A stretch of 64,000 bases of DNA from Streptomyces leeuwenhoekii (GTDB lineage: Bacteria; Actinomycetota; Actinomycetes; Streptomycetales; Streptomycetaceae): contig NZ_LN831790.1 of the NCBI RefSeq assembly GCF_001013905.1, positions 682,001 through 746,000 of the forward strand, written 5' to 3'. The translations under genes were made by a program, and so were the position numbers. How positions within the stretch are numbered: position 1 is the stretch's first letter; every line of letters starts with the position of its first letter. Under the pieces are notes generated by a model that was given only the letters and a program-made list of their open reading frames with translations, was not told where the DNA came from and searched no databases. Below are positions 53,863-64,000 of this stretch, piece after piece.

Positions 53863-56800
53863 TCAGCGCACCCCCCGTGCGTGCCGCGCGATGTGCCGCA
53901 GCGCCTCGGCGAACTCCTCGGCGACGCGCCGCACCGTCGCCGTGTCGTGGACGGCCGGGCGGTGGTGCCAGGTGAAGGCGAGACGGCCGTGCTGCACCGC
54001 CCCGACCACCTCCAGCAGATGGGATCCGCCGTCCCGGGGGTCGTGGTCCCGGCCGAGGCTGCCGTGCTCGGCGCGGATGAGACCGGTGCCCGGGGCGTCG
54101 TCGTCGGCCGGGCGGGCGTCCCACTGGCCGAGGTAGTTGAAGACCACCTGGCCGTGGGAGGCCGCGCCGCCGAGCCGCTCGCGCACCTCGGGCGGGCCGT
54201 AGGTGCGCAGGGCACCGAAGCCGATGCCGTTGCCGGGCACGGCGCGGAGCTGGCGGCGCACCGACTTGACCAGGGCGCGCCAGTCGCGGGCCGGGCCGAG
54301 GTCGTCCGGCGCGTCGACGCGCAGCGCGACCGGGTGGACGGTGGTGAACCAGCCCACGGTGCGGGACAGGTCGACCCCGTCGAGCAGGTCCTCGCGGCCG
54401 TGGCCCTCCAGGTCCAGGCGGACCCGTTCCCCGCCGGTCCAGCGGGCGAGGGCGAGGGCGAGGGCGGCGAGCAGGACGTCGTTGACGCGGGTGCGGTAGG
54501 CGGTGGGGGCGGAGCGCAGCAGGGCTTCGGTGTCCTCCTCGCCGAGCTCGACGGTGAGCGCACGGGACTCGCCCGCGTCGGGGAGGGCCGGGCCCGGGAC
54601 CGGTTCGGCGGCCACCGCCTCCTCCCAGTAGGGCAGTTCGTGGTCCAGGCCGCCGCCGGCCACATGGGCGGCGAGTCCGCGGGCCCAGTCCCGGTAGGAG
54701 GTGGTGCGCTCCCCCAGTACGACCGGCTCGCCCCGCACCGCCTGCCGGTAGGCGGCCTCCAGGTCGTCGCGCAGGATCCGCCAGGACACGGCGTCCACGA
54801 CGAGGTGGTGGGCGACCAGGAGGAGGAAGGCGGGGCGGCCGGGGCCGCCCGTGAACAGCCCGGCCCGCAGCAGCGGGCCGTGTTCCAGGTCGAAGCCGGC
54901 GTGGAGTTCGTCGGCGGCCCGCTCCATGGCGGCGTCGGCCTCCTCGGGGGCGAGGCCGGTCAGGTCGTGGCGGACGAGGACGTCCCGGTCCTCGGCCGGG
55001 GGCGGGTTGAACTGGTGCCAGCCGTCGGCGTCCCGGGTGAAGCGCATCCGCAGCGCGTCGTGGTGGGTGAGCAGGGCGGCGAGGGCCGTCTCCAGCGCCG
55101 CCGGGTCGGGTGTGCCGTCCAGTTCCAGCAGCAGCGACTGGTTGAAGTGGTGGTGCGCGGCGCGCGGGGCGGCCAGGAACCACTCCTGGATGGGGGTGAG
55201 CGGGACGTCGCCGCTGACCGGGCCGTCACCGGAGCGCTGCGGCGCGGTGCGGACCACGGCGGCCAGTTCGGCGATGGTCTGGTGGGTGAACAGGTCGCGG
55301 GTGGCGATGTGCAACCCCTCGCGGCGCAGCCGGGACACCACCTGGAGGCTGAGGATCGAGTCGCCGCCCAGGTGGAAGAAGTTGTCGTCGGCGCCGACCT
55401 CCGGCACGCCGAGGACGTCGACCCAGACGCGGGCGACACGCCGTTCGGTGTCCGTGCGCGGGGCGGTGCGCGGTCCGCCGCGCGCGGCGGCGGGGCCGGG
55501 GGCGGGCAGGGCGCTCCGGTCCAGTTTGCCGTTCGGGGTGAGCGGCAGCCGCCGGAGCGGGACGAACACCGACGGGACCATGTGCGGGGGCAGGTGCCCG
55601 GCCAGCTCTTCCCGCAGCCCGGCCAGTTCTTCCCGCGGTCCGGCCGGCTCCTCGCCCGGTCCGGTCCGCCCGTCGTGCGGCCGGGCGCCGGGGTGCCCGT
55701 CACTTCCGGTGGCGGGGACGACGTACGCGACCAGCCGCGCCGTCCCCGTGGTCTCGTCGTCGCGCACCACGACCACCGCGTCGCGCACCCGGGCGGTACG
55801 GCGCAGGGCGGCCTCGATCTCCCCCGGTTCGATGCGGAAGCCGCGGAGTTTGACCTGGGCGTCGGCGCGTCCGGCGAAACGGAGCTGTCCGTCGGCGTCC
55901 CAGCGCACCAGGTCCCCGGTGCGGTACATCCGCTCCCCCGGCGCCCCGAACGGGTCGGGCACGAACCGGGAGGCGGTCAGGCCGGGCCGGTCGAGGTAGC
56001 CCCGGGCCAGGCCCGGGCCCGCCACGTACAGCTCGCCCAGCACGCCGGGCGGTACCGGACGCAGCGCGGCGTCGAGGACGTAGACGCGGGCCGCCCCGGC
56101 CGGGCGGCCGATCGGCGGGGCGCCCGCCCCGGGGGCGAGCGGGCCGGTCCAGGTGGCGACCACGGTGGCCTCCGTGGGCCCGTACGAGTTGATCATCCGG
56201 CGGCCGGGCGCCCACCGCTCGACCAGATCGGCGGGGCACGCCTCTGCGCCGACGATCAGGGTGCGCAGCTCCGGCAGGGCCGTGGCCCGTTCGGCCGGGA
56301 CGGTGGCGAGGGCGGCCGGGGGGATCAGCGTGTGGCTGATCCGCCGCTCGGCGAGCACCTGCGCCAGCCGTTCGCCGACCAGCGGGCCCTCCTCGCCGGT
56401 GACCAGGGTGGCGCCGGTGAGCAGGGAGACGCACAGTTCCAGGACGGAGGCGTCGAAGCTGGGCGAGGCGAACTGCAGCACCCGGTCGCCGGGGCCGGCG
56501 GCGTAGCGCTCGGCGGCGGCGGCGGCGAACGCGGCCAGTCCGCTGTGGGTGACGACGACGCCCTTGGGGGTGCCGGTGGAGCCGGAGGTGTAGATGACGT
56601 AGGCGGGGTGTTGCGGTGTGAGCGGGGTGGTGCGGTCCGCGTCGGTGGGGGCGGTGTCCGGTCCGCCGGCGGCCCACACCTCCTCGGGGTCGTCCAGGAC
56701 CAGCGCGGCGCCCGCGTCGCGGATCATGAACCGGCGCCGCTGCTCGGGGTAGTCGGGGTCGACGGGGAGGAAGGCGCCGCCGGCCTTGGTGACGGCGAGC

Positions 56801-59800
56801 TGGGCGACGACCATGGCCGCGCCCCGGGGCAGCGCCAGGGCCACGACGGTCTCGGGGCCGGCACCGCGGGCGATGAGCCGGTGGGCGAGCCGGTTGGCGG
56901 CGCGGTCCGCCTGCGCGTAGGTCCACTGCCGGGCGCCCTCGGCCAGGGCGATCGCGTCCGGGGTGCGGGCCGCCTGCTGTTCGAACAGCCGGGGCAGCGT
57001 GGCCGCCGGGACCGGGCGGGCGGTGCCGTGGCCCTGGTCGAGCAGGGCCTTGAGCTCGGCGTCGGTGGTGAGCGGCAGCGTGCCCACCGGCCGGTCCGGG
57101 TCCTCGGCGAGGGCGGTCAGCAGGGTGCCGAGCTGCTCGGCCATGCGCTCGGCGGTGGCCGGGTCGAACAGGCCGGTGTTGTAGGTGAGCAGGCCGTGCA
57201 GCGCGCCGGTGTCCGTCTCGGCGAACTCCAGGGTGAGGTCGAAGGCCGCGTGCCGCAGCTCCGTCTCGACGTCGGTGACCTCCAGACCGGGCAGGTCCAG
57301 CTCGGCGGAGGGGGTGTTCTGCAGGACGACCATCACCTGGAACAGCGGGGTGCGGCTGGTGTCGCGCACCGGCTGCACCTCGTCCACCACCCGTTCGAAG
57401 GGCACGTCCTGGTGGGCGAAGGCGTCGCGCACCGTCTGCCGGACGGCGGTGACGAACTCCGGGAAGGACTGCTCGGGCCGCACCTCGGACCGCAGCACCA
57501 GGGTGTTGACGAAGAACCCGACCAGATTCTGCGTCTCGGGCAGGTCGCGGCCGGCGGTGACGGTGCCGACGGCGATGTCCCGTCCGCCGGACAGCCGGGC
57601 CAGGTAGACCTGGGCGGCGGCGACGAGCGTGGTGAACAGCGTGGCGCCGCGCTCCCGGCCGGCCAGGGCCAGCCGGCGGGCGGTGCGCGGCGGCAGCACC
57701 AGGCGGGTGGTGGCGCCGTCCGCGGTGCGCACCGGCGGGCGCGGCCGGTCGGTGGGCAGGTCGAGCGGTTCGACGCCGGCCAGCCGCTCCTTCCAGTACG
57801 CCAGGTGGTCCTCGCCCGTGGTGTCCAGGGCGGTGCGCTGCCAGTGCGCGTAGTCGGCGTACTGCACGGGCAGCGGCGGCAGCTCACCGCCGGCCGTGCC
57901 GGTCTCGGCCCGGTAGAAGTGGGCCAGGTCGCCGGTGAGGACGGCGGTGGACCAGCCGTCGGTGACGATGTGGTGCACGACGAGCGCCAGGACGTGGTCG
58001 TCGCCGTCCAGCCGCACCAGCGCGGCGCGCAGCAGTGGGCCGCGGCGCAGGTCGAAGGGCCGGGTGCGTTCGGCGGTGAGGAGTCCTTCGAGGCGGGCTT
58101 CGCGTTCGGCTCCGGGCAGGCCGGACAGGTCGTGCAGGGGCAGGGGCACGTCGTGCGGCGGGTGCACGAGCTGCACGCCGTGGCCGTCGGCCGAGTCGAA
58201 GGTGGTGCGCAGCGACTCGTGGCGGGCCACCACGGACCGCAGCGCCCGGGCCAGGGCGCCGGTGTCGAGGGCGCCGCGCAGCCGCAGGGCGAGCGCGGTG
58301 ACGTACTCGGCGCCGCCGGGCGCGAACTCCTCCAGGAACCACAGGCGTTGCTGCGCGTACGACATCGGGGCCGCCGCCTCGCGGGCCACCGGCACCAGGG
58401 CGGGCCGCGCCGGGCCGGTGCCGGGTGCGGTGAGCAGGGCGGCGAGCGCGGCGGGGGTGGGGTGGTCGAAGACGGCGCGCGGGGAGACGTCGGTGCCGAA
58501 CGCCTCGGCCAGGCGCGAGGCCAGGCGGATGCTGAGGAGGGAGTCGCCGCCCAGCCGGAAGAAGTCGTCCTCCACTCCGGGCTGCTCGGTGCCCAGCACC
58601 TCGGCGAAGGCGTCCGCGGTACGGCGTTCGGCCTCGGTGCGCGGCCGGGTGCGCGGTCCGTGCCCGCGCTCCGCGTCGTCCGCCGGGGCCGGGAGCGCCG
58701 CCCGGTCCACCTTGCCGTTGGCGCTGAGCGGGAGCGCCGGGAGCGGGACGACGGCGGAGGGGACGAGGTAGTCGGGCAGGGTGCGGCGGGCGAAGGCGCG
58801 CAGGGCGTCCGGGTCCCGGCCGGCGTCCCCGACGACGTAGGCGACCAGCCGCCGGGCCCCCGGCCGGTCCTCGCGGGCCACCACCGCGACGTCCGCGACC
58901 GCGGGGTGGCCGGCGAGGACCGCCTCCACCTCACCGGGTTCGACGCGGAAGCCGCGGATCTTGACCTGGTCGTCGGCCCGGCCCAGGAACTCGACCGTGC
59001 CGTCCGGGCCGCGCCGGGCGAGGTCGCCGGTGCGGTACATGCGGGCGCCGGGCGGGCCGCAGGGGTCGGCGAGGAAGCGGGCGGCGGTGTCGCCGGGGCG
59101 GCCGAGGTAGCCGCGGGCCACACCCTCGCCGGAGACGTACAGCTCACCGGCGCAGCCCGGCGGGACGGGCCGCAGCCGGGAGTCGAGGACGTACACGCGC
59201 AGGTCGTCCAGGGGCGTGCCGATGGGCACGGTGGCGGGGACGGCCTCGGCGTCGGTGAGGGCGTGCGCGGTGGCGAAGGTGGTCGTCTCCGTCGGTCCGT
59301 AGCCGTCGACCACGGTCAGGCCGGGGCAGGCGGCCAGGACCTGGCGCACGGCCGCCGCGGGGACCACGTCACCGCCGGTCCACACCTGGCGCAGGCCCGT
59401 GAAGCAGTCCGGGGCGTCCTGGGCGAGCAGCCGGAACAGGCCGGCCGTCAGCCACAGCGCGGTCAGGCCGCCGTCCGCGGCCAGCCGCCGCACCAGTGCC
59501 GCGTCCACGGCCTGACCGGGGGCCACGACCACGCACCCGCCGGTCAGCAGCGGTGCCCACACCTCGAAGGTGGCCGCGTCGAACGCCACCGGCGAGTGCA
59601 GCAGCACCCGGGCGCACACCCCGTCGGCGAACCGGCTGTCGGTCGCGAGCGACGCCACGTCCCGGTGGCGCACGGCGACCGCCTTGGGGCGGCCGGTGGA
59701 GCCGGAGGTGAACATGACGTAGGCGAGGCGGTCGGGGTCGGCGGCGGGAAGGGGCCGGGTGGGCGTCGTCCGCGCGCGGGCGACCACCTCCCGGGCCGTG

Positions 59801-62800
59801 AGCCGTACCGTCGCTCCCGCCTGCTCCAGCAGGGTCCGGATCCGCTCCTCGGGGGCGCGGGCGTCCACCGGGACGTAGGCGCCGCCCGCCTTGAGCACCG
59901 CCAACTGGGCGACGACGAGTTCGGCGCCGCGGTCCATGAGCAGGGCGACGCGGTCCTCGGGGGCCAGCCCGCCCGCGAGCAGGTGGGCGGCCACCCGGTC
60001 GGACCACTCGTCGAGCCCGCGGTACGTCAGCTCCCGGTCGCCGTCGCGGACCGCGACCGCGCCGGGGGTGCGGCGGGCCTGCTCGGCGAAGAGGCCGACC
60101 GGGCTGCGCGGCGGGAGGCCGCGGGCGGTGGTGTTCCACCCGTCCAGCACCCGCCGGTCCTCGGCGGTCAGCAGCTCCAGGTCGTCCACGTCCCCGTCGA
60201 GTCCGGCGGCGAGCGCGGTGAGCAGGACGGTGAGCCGGGCCGCGGCGCGCTCCACCGTGGCGGTGTCGAACAGCGCGGCGTCGTAGGCGAGGTCGAAGCC
60301 GAGCCGGTCGCCGAGGTGGGCGCGCAGGCACAGGGGGAAGGTGGTGGCGTCGTCGGCGCGCACCTCCTCGACGGCCACGCCGGTGCGGGCGGTGACGGAC
60401 TCGTCGACGGGATAGTTCTCGAAGACCACCATGCTGTCGAAGAGCGCCTCCCCCGCCGGGACGTCGCCGGCGGCCTGGATGCGCGGCAGGGCGAGGAAGT
60501 CGTGGTGCCGGGCGGCGCTCTGTTCCTCCTGCACGCCGCGCAGCCAGTCCCGCACCCCGCCGGACGGCACCCGCACCCGGGTGGGCACGGTGTTGATGAA
60601 CATGCCGATCATCGTCTCGACGCCGGGGAGTTCGGCCGGGCGCCCGGAGACGGTGGTGCCGAAGACCACGTCGCGCCGTCCGCTGGTGCGGGCGAGCAGC
60701 AGTGCCCAGGCGCCCTGGACGACGGTGTTGACGGTGAGTCCGGCGCGGGCGGCCGTCTGCCGCAGCCGGAGCGAGAGGTGCTCGTCCAGTTCGCGGTGGA
60801 CGGCCGCGGCGGAGCGGGCGCGGTGCGCCTCGGCGGGGGTGCGGTCGTACGGCAGCGGGGTGCGGGCGGTGAAGCCGGCGAGGGCGTCGGCCCAGTACCG
60901 CTCGGCCGCGGCGGCGTCCTTCTCCTCCCGCTCGGCGAGCCAGCGCAGGAAGTCCGCGAACGGCCTGCGCACCGGCGGGGCCGCGGCGGGGCCGCCGGTG
61001 AGGGCGGCGTAGCGCTCGCACACCTCGGTGAGCAACTGCCCGGTGCTCCAGCCGTCGAGGACGATGTGGTGGGTGGACCACACGAGCAGCACCTCGTCGC
61101 CGGGCAGGGCGGCCAGGGTGAGGCGGGTGAGCGGGGCGCGGGTGAGGTCCATGCCGGCGGCGTGGTCCTCGGCCAGCAGCCGCTCGGTCGCCTCGGCGCG
61201 CTGCCGGGGTGTCAGCGCCCGCCAGTCGAGGTGGGTGACGGGCAGTTCCACGTCGCGGTGGACGACCTGCACGGGGTGCGGCAGGCCCCGCCAGTGGACG
61301 CTGGTGCGCAGGGCCGGGGTGTGGTCGGCGACCTGCTGCCAGGCGGCGGCGAACGCCCGCGGGTCCGCGACGCGGGACAGCCGTACCGCGGTGCGGTCGA
61401 AGTAGGCGCCCGCGGTGTCGACCAGGCCGTGGAAGAGCATGCCGGACTGCAGCGGGGTCAGCGGCAGCACGTCGTCCACGTGGCGCCCGTCGCCGACGAG
61501 GCGGTCCACCTGCTCCTGGGTGAGACCGGCGAGCGGGAAGTCGGAGGGGGTGCGGCCGCCGGAGTCCGGGCGGGCGCAGTGCGCGACGATCTCGCGCAGG
61601 GCCGCGCACATGTCCTCGGCGAGGCGGCGCACGACGGACTCGTCGTAGACGGCGGGCGGGTAGGTCCAGCCGAGTTCGAGGCGGCCGTCCTGGACGACGC
61701 CGGTGACGTCCAGCAGGTAGGGGCGTTCCTCGTCCGGGTCGGTGTCGCGGCCCGCGGGCGGCAGCGCGGCGCGCAGCAGTCCGTCGCCGGTTCCGCCACC
61801 CGCGTCCCACCGGCCGTGGTAGTTGAAGCCGACCCGGGGCCGGGGGGCGGCGGCCAGCGGGCTGCCGGGCACGAGGTGGCGCAGGGCGCCGTGGCTCAGT
61901 CCGCGGCCCGGCACCGCGCGCAACTGCTCCTTGACCGAGCGCAGGGTGTCGTGCCACCCGGCGTCGGGCGCGACGGTCAGGGCGAGGGGGAACTCGGCGG
62001 TGAACCAGCCGACCGTGCGCGACAGGTCCGCCTCGAAGCCGTCGCCGAGGTCCTCCCGGCCGTGCCCCTCGACACCGACCAGGACCGTGTCGCGCCCGCA
62101 CCAGCGGGCCAGGGCGCGGCCCAGGGCGCTCAGCAGCACGTCGTTGACCTGGGTGCGGTAGGCGTCGGGGACGCGGCGCAGCAGCGCGTCGGTCTCCTCG
62201 GGCTCCAGCGTCACGGTGACGGTGGCGGCGGTGCCGTGGGTGTTGGGGCCGGGCCGGCCGGGGGGCAGGCCGGCCGGGGCGGCGCAGGTGCGGGTCCAGT
62301 ACTCCAGGTCGGCGTCGAGGGCTCCGGAGCGGGTGTGCTCCTCCAGCCGGGTCGCCCAGGTGGTGTACGCGGTGCCCGCCGGGGGCAGGGCGGCGGGCCG
62401 GCCGGCCACGGCGTCGCGGTAGGCGGTCTCCAGGTCGGCGAGCAGGATGCGCCAGGAGACACCGTCGACGGCCAGGTGGTGGAGGGTGAGGACGAGCTGG
62501 GACGGGTCGCCGTCGAAGAGCAGGGCGCGTGCCACCCTGCCCCCGGCCGGGTCGAGGGAGCTCTGCGCGGTGTCGACGGCGCGCTGGATCTCCTCCTCCG
62601 CCGCCGGTCCGGTGTGGCGGGTGAAGACACCGCCCGGGGCCTCGGGCAGGACCTCCTGGCGCCAGCCGTCCGCCGTGTGCCGGAAGCGGGTGCGCAGGGC
62701 CGGGTGGTGGTCCACGAGCGCCTCGACCGCCCGCTGGAGCGCCTCGGCGTCCGTGTCCGGGGCCAGGCTCAGGCGCTGGGTCATGGTGAAGCGCAGGCGG

Positions 62801-64000
62801 TCGCCCGGGCCGCGGTCGTCGAGGTACCAGTGCTGGATGGGGGTGAGCGGTGCCTCGGTCGGCGCCGGGGCCGCGGTGGGCCGGGGTGCCGTCTCGGTGA
62901 CCGACAGGGCGAGTTCGGCGACCGTCTGGTGGCGGAAGACGTCCTTGGTCGTCAGGGCGAGGCCGGCCTGGCGGGCGCGGGAGACGATCTGGATGCTGAG
63001 GATCGAGTCGCCGCCCAGGGTGAAGAAGTTGTCCCGCGCGCCGACCCGTTCGACGCCAAGGACCTGTGCCCAGATCGCCGCCAGTGTCTCCTCGGTGCCG
63101 GGGCGCGGCGCCACGTACGGGGTGGTGCTGTCGGGCTGCGCGGGCGGGGCGGGCAGCGCGCGCCGGTCGGTCTTGCCGCTGCTGGTGCGCGGGATGCGGG
63201 CGAGCGGCACGAACGCGCCGGGCACCATGTGGCCGGGCAGGGTACGGCGCAGCCACACGCGCAGTTCGTCGGCGGGCGGGACGCGGTCCCCGGCGGGTAC
63301 CAGATAGGCGGCGAGCAGGGCGCGGCCCGCGTGCTCGCGGGCGGCCACGGCCGCGTCGGCGACGTCCGGGTGGGCGAGGAGCGCGGCCTCCACCTCGCCG
63401 GGCTCGATGCGGAATCCGCGGATCTTGACCTGCTCGTCGGCCCGGCCGAGGAACTCCAGCCGTCCGTCGGCGTCCCAGCGGGCGCGGTCACCGGTGCGGT
63501 ACATCCGCTCCCCCGGCGTGCCGAACGGGTCGGCGAGGAACCGGGCGGCGGTCTGCCCGGGCCGGTTCAGATAGCCGCGGGCCACCTGCGGCCCGGCCAG
63601 GTACAGCTCGCCGGGCATCCCGGGCGGCACCGGCCGCAGGGCGCCGTCGAGGACGTAGGCGCGCAGGTTGCGGCCGGGGCGGCCGACGACCGGCCGGTCG
63701 GGGCCGTCGGCGCAGGGGCCGTAGACCGCGTCGACGGTGGTCTCGGTGGGGCCGTACATGTTGTACGCGTGCACGCCGAGGTCCCGCGCCGCGCGCAGCT
63801 CCCGCCAGGTGGCGGCGTCGACCGCCTCGCCGCCGACGAGCAGCAGGCGCGGGTGGTGGCGGCCGGGGGCGAGGAGGCCGGCGGCGAGGAGTTCGCGCAG
63901 GAAGGACGGGGTGACGTTGACGAAGTCCAGTCCGTGGCCGGCGATCTGCGCGCAGAACGCCTCCGGGTCCAGGCGGGTGTCCTCGTCGACGAGGTGCACC
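53863..64000 (-). CDS. Large nonribosomal peptide synthetase, 5' part outside the window
   Basis: About 3378 residues are visible; the first codon shown is not the start. Domains by visible residue: partial A (1-285), PCP (300-366, LGGDSILS), E (385-830, [13 protein letters not shown]), C (850-1290, HHIVLDGWS), A (1310-1800), PCP (about 1850-1920, LGGDSLLS), C (about 1935-2360, HHIVTDGWS), A (2390-2870), PCP (2880-2950), E (2958-3378, [13 protein letters not shown]). The two E domains imply D-residues at modules 1 and 3 of this segment. There is no thioesterase: the protein ends after E, so another synthetase probably follows in the line. By eye, A2 pocket residues read DAFWWGGTFK (valine-like) and A3 DALLIGSVVK (unassigned). 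Both are rough. MbtH follows downstream. Confidence 0.93.
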   Translation of the reverse strand, partial: VHLVDEDTRLDPEAFCAQIAGHGLDFVNVTPSFLRELLAAGLLAPGRHHPRLLLVGGEAVDAATWRELRAARDLGVHAYNMYGPTETTVDAVYGPCADGPDRPVVGRPGRNLRAYVLDGALRPVPPGMPGELYLAGPQVARGYLNRPGQTAARFLADPFGTPGERMYRTGDRARWDADGRLEFLGRADEQVKIRGFRIEPGEVEAALLAHPDVADAAVAAREHAGRALLAAYLVPAGDRVPPADELRVWLRRTLPGHMVPGAFVPLARIPRTSSGKTDRRALPAPPAQPDSTTPYVAPRPGTEETLAAIWAQVLGVERVGARDNFFTLGGDSILSIQIVSRARQAGLALTTKDVFRHQTVAELALSVTETAPRPTAAPAPTEAPLTPIQHWYLDDRGPGDRLRFTMTQRLSLAPDTDAEALQRAVEALVDHHPALRTRFRHTADGWRQEVLPEAPGGVFTRHTGPAAEEEIQRAVDTAQSSLDPAGGRVARALLFDGDPSQLVLTLHHLAVDGVSWRILLADLETAYRDAVAGRPAALPPAGTAYTTWATRLEEHTRSGALDADLEYWTRTCAAPAGLPPGRPGPNTHGTAATVTVTLEPEETDALLRRVPDAYRTQVNDVLLSALGRALARWCGRDTVLVGVEGHGREDLGDGFEADLSRTVGWFTAEFPLALTVAPDAGWHDTLRSVKEQLRAVPGRGLSHGALRHLVPGSPLAAAPRPRVGFNYHGRWDAGGGTGDGLLRAALPPAGRDTDPDEERPYLLDVTGVVQDGRLELGWTYPPAVYDESVVRRLAEDMCAALREIVAHCARPDSGGRTPSDFPLAGLTQEQVDRLVGDGRHVDDVLPLTPLQSGMLFHGLVDTAGAYFDRTAVRLSRVADPRAFAAAWQQVADHTPALRTSVHWRGLPHPVQVVHRDVELPVTHLDWRALTPRQRAEATERLLAEDHAAGMDLTRAPLTRLTLAALPGDEVLLVWSTHHIVLDGWSTGQLLTEVCERYAALTGGPAAAPPVRRPFADFLRWLAEREEKDAAAAERYWADALAGFTARTPLPYDRTPAEAHRARSAAAVHRELDEHLSLRLRQTAARAGLTVNTVVQGAWALLLARTSGRRDVVFGTTVSGRPAELPGVETMIGMFINTVPTRVRVPSGGVRDWLRGVQEEQSAARHHDFLALPRIQAAGDVPAGEALFDSMVVFENYPVDESVTARTGVAVEEVRADDATTFPLCLRAHLGDRLGFDLAYDAALFDTATVERAAARLTVLLTALAAGLDGDVDDLELLTAEDRRVLDGWNTTARGLPPRSPVGLFAEQARRTPGAVAVRDGDRELTYRGLDEWSDRVAAHLLAGGLAPEDRVALLMDRGAELVVAQLAVLKAGGAYVPVDARAPEERIRTLLEQAGATVRLTAREVVARARTTPTRPLPAADPDRLAYVMFTSGSTGRPKAVAVRHRDVASLATDSRFADGVCARVLLHSPVAFDAATFEVWAPLLTGGCVVVAPGQAVDAALVRRLAADGGLTALWLTAGLFRLLAQDAPDCFTGLRQVWTGGDVVPAAAVRQVLAACPGLTVVDGYGPTETTTFATAHALTDAEAVPATVPIGTPLDDLRVYVLDSRLRPVPPGCAGELYVSGEGVARGYLGRPGDTAARFLADPCGPPGARMYRTGDLARRGPDGTVEFLGRADDQVKIRGFRVEPGEVEAVLAGHPAVADVAVVAREDRPGARRLVAYVVGDAGRDPDALRAFARRTLPDYLVPSAVVPLPALPLSANGKVDRAALPAPADDAERGHGPRTRPRTEAERRTADAFAEVLGTEQPGVEDDFFRLGGDSLLSIRLASRLAEAFGTDVSPRAVFDHPTPAALAALLTAPGTGPARPALVPVAREAAAPMSYAQQRLWFLEEFAPGGAEYVTALALRLRGALDTGALARALRSVVARHESLRTTFDSADGHGVQLVHPPHDVPLPLHDLSGLPGAEREARLEGLLTAERTRPFDLRRGPLLRAALVRLDGDDHVLALVVHHIVTDGWSTAVLTGDLAHFYRAETGTAGGELPPLPVQYADYAHWQRTALDTTGEDHLAYWKERLAGVEPLDLPTDRPRPPVRTADGATTRLVLPPRTARRLALAGRERGATLFTTLVAAAQVYLARLSGGRDIAVGTVTAGRDLPETQNLVGFFVNTLVLRSEVRPEQSFPEFVTAVRQTVRDAFAHQDVPFERVVDEVQPVRDTSRTPLFQVMVVLQNTPSAELDLPGLEVTDVETELRHAAFDLTLEFAETDTGALHGLLTYNTGLFDPATAERMAEQLGTLLTALAEDPDRPVGTLPLTTDAELKALLDQGHGTARPVPAATLPRLFEQQAARTPDAIALAEGARQWTYAQADRAANRLAHRLIARGAGPETVVALALPRGAAMVVAQLAVTKAGGAFLPVDPDYPEQRRRFMIRDAGAALVLDDPEEVWAAGGPDTAPTDADRTTPLTPQHPAYVIYTSGSTGTPKGVVVTHSGLAAFAAAAAERYAAGPGDRVLQFASPSFDASVLELCVSLLTGATLVTGEEGPLVGERLAQVLAERRISHTLIPPAALATVPAERATALPELRTLIVGAEACPADLVERWAPGRRMINSYGPTEATVVATWTGPLAPGAGAPPIGRPAGAARVYVLDAALRPVPPGVLGELYVAGPGLARGYLDRPGLTASRFVPDPFGAPGERMYRTGDLVRWDADGQLRFAGRADAQVKLRGFRIEPGEIEAALRRTARVRDAVVVVRDDETTGTARLVAYVVPATGSDGHPGARPHDGRTGPGEEPAGPREELAGLREELAGHLPPHMVPSVFVPLRRLPLTPNGKLDRSALPAPGPAAARGGPRTAPRTDTERRVARVWVDVLGVPEVGADDNFFHLGGDSILSLQVVSRLRREGLHIATRDLFTHQTIAELAAVVRTAPQRSGDGPVSGDVPLTPIQEWFLAAPRAAHHHFNQSLLLELDGTPDPAALETALAALLTHHDALRMRFTRDADGWHQFNPPPAEDRDVLVRHDLTGLAPEEADAAMERAADELHAGFDLEHGPLLRAGLFTGGPGRPAFLLLVAHHLVVDAVSWRILRDDLEAAYRQAVRGEPVVLGERTTSYRDWARGLAAHVAGGGLDHELPYWEEAVAAEPVPGPALPDAGESRALTVELGEEDTEALLRSAPTAYRTRVNDVLLAALALALARWTGGERVRLDLEGHGREDLLDGVDLSRTVGWFTTVHPVALRVDAPDDLGPARDWRALVKSVRRQLRAVPGNGIGFGALRTYGPPEVRERLGGAASHGQVVFNYLGQWDARPADDDAPGTGLIRAEHGSLGRDHDPRDGGSHLLEVVGAVQHGRLAFTWHHRPAVHDTATVRRVAEEFAEALRHIARHARGVR

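Noticed and set aside
53863..64000. Long plus-strand and second minus-strand frames across the NRPS
   Set aside because: They are Pro/Arg-rich GC-bias shadows without ribosome binding sites; the -1 frame chosen holds all adenylation, carrier and condensation motifs.

Overview
The window is very GC-rich, with strong third-position GC bias, GTG starts beside purine-rich ribosome binding sites and stop/start overlaps such as ATGA and GTGA. The families present (streptogrisin-type protease, SARP/BTAD regulator, RsbW-like kinase, MbtH plus NRPS, mycothiol-era thiol enzymes) point to a Streptomyces chromosome, probably an accessory-rich arm region. I see no tRNA, rRNA, CRISPR array or intact insertion sequence.

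Layout. (1) 1-3.6 kb: a cut small gene, a Tat-exported PhoD phosphatase and a streptogrisin C-like protease. (2) 3.6-7.7 kb: a tightly coupled minus-strand operon running from a 62-71 aa peptide through a protein of unknown family and two paralogous unknowns to a cytoplasmic-looking SxxK serine hydrolase; I cannot match it to a described pathway. (3) 7.8-14 kb: a decarboxylase remnant, an acidic protein, RecQ, a zinc DD-carboxypeptidase, an AI-2E family membrane protein and a methyltransferase. (4) 14-20.6 kb: an oligopeptide-type ABC operon ending in an LLM flavin oxidoreductase. (5) 20.8-28 kb: a class A beta-lactamase-like protein, GtrA, an MFS remnant, an M20 peptidase, an alpha/beta hydrolase and a SARP-type regulator.

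(6) 28-40.5 kb is a sulfur-scavenging region. An LLM monooxygenase, a GNAT acetyltransferase, two solute-binding proteins, two permeases and one ATPase reproduce the gene set of the Bacillus subtilis ytm (tcyJKLMN) and yxe loci for S-alkylated cysteines. Around them lie an SfnB-like acyl-CoA dehydrogenase homologue, an Rrf2 (CymR-class) regulator, a frameshifted glutathionyl-hydroquinone-reductase-like gene and an FAD protein. Two short leader peptides of the actinobacterial SRxHID type and two related inverted repeats suggest sulfur-responsive control. (7) 40.4-49 kb: a PNPOx-fold protein, a LacI regulator, a maltokinase-cap protein and a D-glucarate catabolic set (glucarate dehydratase, GntP-type permease, LysR regulator, 5-dehydro-4-deoxyglucarate dehydratase) with a shared 25-base element and an 8-bp tandem repeat.

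(8) 49-64 kb is the edge of a nonribosomal peptide cluster: a truncated exporter ATPase, a hemerythrin, an RsbW-like kinase, a frameshifted aminoglycoside phosphotransferase joined to an orphan carrier/condensation fragment, a GNAT enzyme, MbtH and a large NRPS that runs off the right edge (A-PCP-E-C-A-PCP-C-A-PCP-E, no thioesterase). The left flank of this cluster looks eroded.
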